Below the pieces are notes generated by a model. That model did not search any database and was not told the origin of the DNA. It saw nothing but the letters and a program-made list of their open reading frames with translations. Positions 9,135 to 13,192 of a DNA stretch of 13,192 nucleotides are shown here, piece after piece (the first letter of the stretch is position 1; every line of letters starts with the position of its first letter). The translations under genes and the position numbers were made by a program. The DNA lies in NCBI GenBank assembly GCA_029258015.1, contig JARHZT010000010.1, positions 1 through 13,192 on the forward strand. Direction: 5' to 3'. The stretch comes from Malacoplasma sp. Its GTDB lineage: Bacteria > Bacillota_I > Bacilli_A > Mycoplasmatales > Mycoplasmoidaceae.

Positions 9135-12100
9135 CTAGTAAATTTGTTTAAATTTATCTTTTAAATTTTTAATATCATTTATTGTTTCTTCTATTACATT
9201 TAATTGATTTAAATCTTTAATAATATCTTCTATCTCTTCAACAGTTTTGTCTGTTAAATCTTTTATTTTATTGTTGTTTTCCTTTAAAAAAATACTTTCC
9301 TTATCATTACTTAATCTTTCATAAACATTTTGAATAATTTTTTCTTCATCTATATCTTGAATCTTATTAATTAAAGAATTTGAAGCATTTTTTTCAACTA
9401 AAATCTCATTTTCTAAAGGCAAATTATCATCAATCAATTGATTATAATTGTTATTATTAGAATTGTTTAACTTATATTCTTTTTCACTCACATTTTCAGT
9501 TTGTTCTAATAAATCAAAATTCAGTTTTGCAATATTAATGAAATTTTTATACATAACTTCTGGATTGACAAAATTTATTTCTTGAAAATTTAATATTGAT
9601 TTATCATCATTATTTTCTAGTTCACAAACTTCCTCATTGTTTGCAATTTCTATAGGTATTACATTTTCAAAGAATAAAGAGTTTTCTTCAACATTTAAAT
9701 CAGAAATTTGATTTTTATTTATGTCTAATTTAACAAACGTTGAATCTTCTGTTTTATTATTAGAATCTTCTTCTTTAAAATCTTCTATAATTTCAACATT
9801 ATTTTCTTGAAGATCTGATTTGCTTTCATTTGGATTAACTACATTTGTTTCATTAACTATTTCATTATTATTTGTAATAAATTCTGAACTATTAAAATCA
9901 CTAGTATTTATTCCAAATATATCATCTAGAAATTTAACATCATTTTCTTCGTTGTGTAGATTAATATCTTTTTCTTTTTCATCACTTGTTGTTTTTGACA
10001 AATTTTCGTGTTGATCACTAGATTCTTCTATGTCTACAGTATTTAATAATTCATTAAATACTTCCTCATCATTTTTTTCCAAATTATCAAAAGATAATGG
10101 CTTTATTTTGCTTGTTTCTATTGAATCTATATTGTTATTTGAAATTAATAAATCACTTACTAATAATTTATCTTGATTTACTACACAGTTCATTGTTTCA
10201 TTTTTTTCTAGAACTATTGAGTTTTTAAGATTTTTAGAAAAATCAAAATTATCTTTGAAATTGTCCAATTTTATGTTTGGATTATTATTTAATAATGGAT
10301 CAAAATCATTTAAAGGTTGTACGTTTGTTTTGTATATTCTTTCATTGAATGAATCAGAACCATAATTATCAAGAACATCAAAGTTATCATTTTTTATGTT
10401 ATTTTTTGCACCATATAATGGATCAAAATGTTGATCTATTTTTCTTGGATTTACATTCACAACTTCTTTTTTTATTTCATTAAATATAATTTCATCATTA
10501 TGTTTTAAGAATTGATTGCTAGGTTTTGATTTATCATAATTGATTTTGTTTTTATTTCTTTTTTGATTTACTTCATTAATTGATTGATTATTTTCTGTAA
10601 AGTTGTTTATTTTAATAGCTTTTTTTTCTTTACTTACTTCACTTTGAACTGAAAATGAAATATTAAAGTCATTATTTATAATTTCATATTTCTTTTCTTC
10701 TTTTTTTTCACAAGGAATATTTTGAACATTTTCTAAATTTGTATTCCAATTATTTTTTATTTCAAAAATTGGCAAATCAATTTTCTTGTTTGGATTTAAT
10801 GCCTCACTTTTTTTTAAAATGCTATTTTTATCTTCCTTTTCTAATTCATCATTAAAGTTTTCTTCTATATCTAAATTATTTAAAAATGCATCTGAACCAT
10901 TAAACTCTATTTCATCTATTTTAAGATTTAAATCAGCAGAGTTATCTTCTTCCACTTCTTCTTCTTTAATTGATTTGTATATTAGATTATTGTCTTCAAA
11001 TTCAATATTTGAATCATCTTTAAAAAGAGATTTTATTTCATTTTCATTTTTTTTCTTTTCACTTGTTTCGTTTATTTCATTAAATTTTTCAAACAATTTA
11101 TCAAAATTGTTTTTGATATTACTTATTTCATCATTTATGTTATCAGAGTATCCAACATTTTTAATTGGGTAACCATTATAATTTTTAATCGAATTATTGA
11201 AATGATTTTTTAATATTTCTGTTTGGTTATCAACCAACATTTTTCTATAATTTTCTTCAATTAAAACATTTTTAAAGTTTTTGTCTATATTCTCCATCTT
11301 TAATGAAAGTATATCTATTTTATTGTTTAACGAATTGTTGGTAGAATATTCATTACTTTCATTTCTATCAACCTTCTTTTGTTTTAAAATTTCACTTAAA
11401 ATTAAAGATATAGAATCATTATTTAATGGATCTTTATTTTCTTTAATAGATATTTTTTCTATTTTTTCTTCAAGCAATTTAAATGATTTTTTAAAATCAT
11501 TAGTTGCTTGTTCATATAAACTTAGTTTTTCTTTAAATTGTTTTGACAAATCATCAAATCTATTTTCCATATAATTCTCATCAAAACTATTGTTAAAATA
11601 GTTTATTTGAGAATTATCAATTTCCTTTTTCTGTTTTATTTGTTCTGTAATGATTTTGTCTGTTAAATTAGATTCTGACTTATTGTCAAATGTGTTCTTT
11701 TCTATACAAACATCATTATTTGTTTTTTTAATTGCTTCAATGTTAGTCGGATTCAATAACCATTTTTGAACGTCTAATTCTTTTCAATTATTGCTTATAG
11801 CCTTTACATGCAGCTCATCTAACAACTTGTGATTACAATCTCCAAATTTTTCAATCAATATTTCTTGAATTCTATTTCTTGATAAATGATTCACTAAATC
11901 CATCTCTTCATTTTGTTTTAGAATCCTTTTATCCAAATTAAATTCATCAAAAAGGTTGTGAATGCTTAGATTGCAATCATAGTTGTCTTCATAAAAATTT
12001 TTATCTGTATTATTAGCAATATTTTTATTTTCACTGTTGTAAAAATAACTATTTGATTCATATGAATTTTTATACTGATTTATACCATTTTGATCTTCAT

Positions 12101-12272
12101 AAAAATAGTTTCTATTAATTTGATGTTGTGTGTCTAATATAGGTTCAAAATAATTTTGAAATTTATCAATAACCTTGTAATTAGACTTCACATTAGAGTA
12201 AAAATAATTGTTTGCATAATTTTTACTATCTATTTTGTCCATTATACGTGTATTTTTTTCAAAATTATTCAT
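9135..12272 (-). CDS. Gene A: Asn/Tyr-rich head, acidic low-complexity middle, helical tail (1045 aa)
   Basis: First gene of the minus-strand set; not recognised as a named protein. ATG at 12272 follows AGGAG by 4 bases, and the stop is TAG at 9137-9135. One UGA (W163) is read as Trp; W171 and W509 are UGG. Residues 1-100 are rich in Asn, Tyr and Phe, with YFY at 23-25, 56-58 and 76-78, and look like a low-complexity or prion-like segment. Residues about 103-190 look like a compact helical domain (DLVNHLSRNRIQEILIEKFG, then WKELDVQKWL). Residues about 230-360 are partly coiled coil. Residues about 400-900 are acidic and Asn-rich, probably disordered, with FDPL motifs at 616-619 and 657-660. 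The last ~80 residues are helical. No signal peptide or membrane segment. The order (aromatic head, acidic middle, helical tail) loosely recalls mycoplasma cytadherence accessory proteins such as HMW1, HMW3 or P65, but no diagnostic motif supports orthology. Confidence 0.93.
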
Positions 12273-12276
12273 AATA

Positions 12277-12281
12277 CTCCT
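12277..12281 (-). promoter_or_regulatory. Ribosome binding site of gene A
   Basis: AGGAG on the minus strand, 4 bases (TATT) before ATG 12272. It fixes gene A's start and shows the organism uses standard Shine-Dalgarno initiation. Confidence 0.75.
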
Positions 12282-12325
12282 ATTAAATTTGATTAATAAT
12301 TTTTCTGAAATTTATCATTTATCCT

Positions 12326-12354
12326 TACATAATATAATAACCTAATAAAGTCAA
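12326..12354 (-). promoter_or_regulatory. Candidate promoter for the gene A-D set
   Basis: On the minus strand, TTGACT (12354-12349) matches the sigma-70 -35 consensus at 5 of 6 bases. It is followed by an AT-rich stretch with TATTAT at a 14-base spacing and TATGTA at a 17-base spacing; neither is a perfect -10. It lies about 55-80 bases upstream of gene A's start, a sensible distance. Confidence 0.4.
12333..12338 (+). promoter_or_regulatory. Possible -10 box for the DDAH-like gene
   Basis: A perfect TATAAT lies on the plus strand, overlapping the candidate minus-strand -10 region. It would leave a leader of roughly 95 bases before the ATG at 12442. No good -35 is seen (TTTATC at 12311-12316 is weak), and in DNA this AT-rich such matches arise by chance. 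TATAAA at 12413-12418 is an alternative. Confidence 0.25.
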
Positions 12355-12381
12355 ATATTTTTTAATATTTTTTGTAAAAAC

Positions 12382-12403
12382 TTATTTTTATATAAAAAAA
12401 TAA
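12382..12403. repeat. Weak A/T-only inverted repeat in the DDAH-like gene leader
   Basis: TTATTTTTAT (12382-12391) faces ATAAAAAAATAA (12392-12403) and could pair imperfectly. It has no G-C pairs, so any hairpin would be unstable. Listed because it is the only dyad noticed in the intergenic gap. Confidence 0.2.
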
Positions 12404-12431
12404 CTTAATATTTATAAATGAATTATATTGT

Positions 12432-12436
12432 AGGAG
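12432..12436 (+). promoter_or_regulatory. Ribosome binding site of the DDAH-like gene
   Basis: AGGAG, 5 bases (TATAA) before ATG 12442. It supports this start over the in-frame GTG at 12514 that a standard-code reading would pick after the UGA at 12496. Confidence 0.75.
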
Positions 12437-12441
12437 TATAA

Positions 12442-13192
12442 ATGAAAAAATTTAATTATGCTGTGCTAAAAAGTCCTTCAAAATCTATTAATGATTGAGC
12501 TGGATATGACAATGTGTCTATATCAGAACTTTTGAAACAGCAAGAGACATTAGTTAACTTTTTAAAAAATATAGGATTAAAAGTTCATGTTATCCCATCT
12601 TCTGAAGAAGATACTGACTATATAAGAATTAATGAGCTTTGTTTACCAACAAGAAAGTGTGTAATCTTTTGTAACATAGACAACAAAGTAGTAAACAATC
12701 ACAGAACAGAAATAGCTGCTCATATTAGTAGATTTTATCCATTGGATAGAATTCATTATATAAATTTTCCAGCAACAATTTCAGCCAAAGACATACTAGT
12801 TGTTAATGATACATATTACATATCAATATCAAATTACACAAACATTGAAGGTGCTCAAAAAATAAAGGATATATTAAGCAAATATAATTTTAGAGTAGTA
12901 ATAATAGAAAATAGTGAAGGATCACTAAGAGACAATCTAAATTATATTGAACACAATTATATGCTTATAAAAGAAGGATATTTATTACCAGAGGAGTTTA
13001 AAGAATTTGATTTAATTACTGTGCCTATTCAAGAAGAAAACGGAATAGGATCATTATGAATAAACGATACTGTGATAATCCCAAACAATTGTGAGCAATT
13101 AAAATCAAATTTAAACTCATCTAACAGATTTGTTGTTGTAGGAATGAATGATTCGGAACTAAAAAAAATTGGAACATTAATATCTAGTTTGG
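12442..13192 (+). CDS. DDAH/amidinotransferase-family protein, probably catalytically dead (3' end outside window)
   Basis: ATG at 12442 lies 5 bases after AGGAG. UGA at 12496 (W19) and 13057 (W206) are read as Trp, and 250 codons are seen, close to the length of bacterial dimethylarginine dimethylaminohydrolases (about 255 residues), so only the last few residues are missing. Family features visible: a TISAKDIL segment matching the LxGGDVL strand; YYISISNYTN matching the VGLSxRTN motif; LITVPIQEENGIGSL matching the VP...AANC/L strand; and MNDSELKKIGTLISSL matching MSELEKVDGLLTC near the C-terminus. By eye, key positions are altered: the Glu-Asp substrate pair falls on R62-I63, the GG before DIL is A115-K116, the RTN Arg is Y132, the HLK catalytic His is S161, and the catalytic Cys falls on S248 or S249. 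A non-enzymatic or changed function is therefore likely. It is divergent from gene A. Family membership fairly sure, loss of activity likely. Confidence 0.82.

Larger units (their letters stand above)
12273..12441. promoter_or_regulatory. Divergent intergenic region between gene A and the DDAH-like gene
   Basis: This is the only non-coding gap of any size in the window, and it must hold the promoters of both the minus-strand set and the plus-strand gene. It is almost pure A+T, with long T and A runs. No conserved riboswitch or tRNA-like fold was recognised. Both genes share similar leader ends (AGGAGTATT-ATG and AGGAGTATAA-ATG). Confidence 0.7.

Noticed and set aside
2143..12272. A dozen separate short minus-strand genes, many starting at TTG, or a set of frameshifted pseudogenes
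   Set aside because: Every break between genuine gene boundaries is a TGA in the same frame, and the protein character continues across it. Reading UGA as Trp restores four intact genes.
9135..12272. Orthologue of M. pneumoniae HMW1, HMW3 or P65
   Set aside because: Only the overall layout (aromatic head, acidic middle, helical tail) is similar. There is no EAGR box and no proline-rich acidic repeat, so orthology is not supported.
12382..12403. Rho-independent terminator or riboswitch in the intergenic gap
   Set aside because: The inverted repeat has only A-T pairs and lies upstream of a start codon, with no stable GC stem and no recognisable aptamer.
12442..13192. Arginine deiminase, common in mycoplasmas
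   Set aside because: The visible strands and the C-terminal MNDSELKKIGTLISSL match the shorter DDAH branch. The length is about 255 rather than about 410 residues, and arginine deiminase active-site motifs are absent.

Overview
The window is very AT-rich and can only be read sensibly if UGA codes for tryptophan. With the standard code, the minus-strand reading frames break at 11 TGA codons. With UGA as Trp they join, without any frameshift, into four long genes ending at TAA or TAG or at the window edge. That code, the low G+C, the AGGAG ribosome binding sites and the tight packing point to a mollicute (Mycoplasma, Ureaplasma or Spiroplasma group). The species cannot be named from the sequence.

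Layout. Minus strand, read right to left: gene A (12272-9135, 1045 aa), gene B (9119-6060, 1019 aa), gene C (6047-4074, 657 aa) and gene D (4071 to the left window edge, at least 1357 aa). The gaps are 15, 12 and 2 bases, so they look like one transcription unit. A 169-base AT-rich gap (12273-12441) separates gene A from one divergent plus-strand gene (12442 to the right edge, 250 codons seen), a member of the dimethylarginine dimethylaminohydrolase (DDAH)/amidinotransferase family.

The four minus-strand products are all large, acidic, rich in Asn, Glu, Lys and Asp, and mostly predicted alpha-helix or coiled coil. None shows a signal peptide, a membrane segment or a recognisable enzyme motif. 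Gene A differs: it has an Asn/Tyr-rich head, a small helical domain, a long acidic low-complexity middle and a helical tail. Gene B carries a duplicated helical motif. Gene C has an aromatic island and a basic C-terminal helix. Gene D ends, within the window, in long tandem repeats of 293-294 residues that are patchily near-identical in DNA. The simplest inference is a co-expressed set of cytoplasmic structural proteins, for example an internal cytoskeleton or a terminal-organelle or gliding scaffold. I do not recognise any of them as a named protein. The divergent DDAH-like gene keeps the family framework but appears to have lost its catalytic and substrate-binding residues. No RNA genes, mobile elements or CRISPR arrays were seen.
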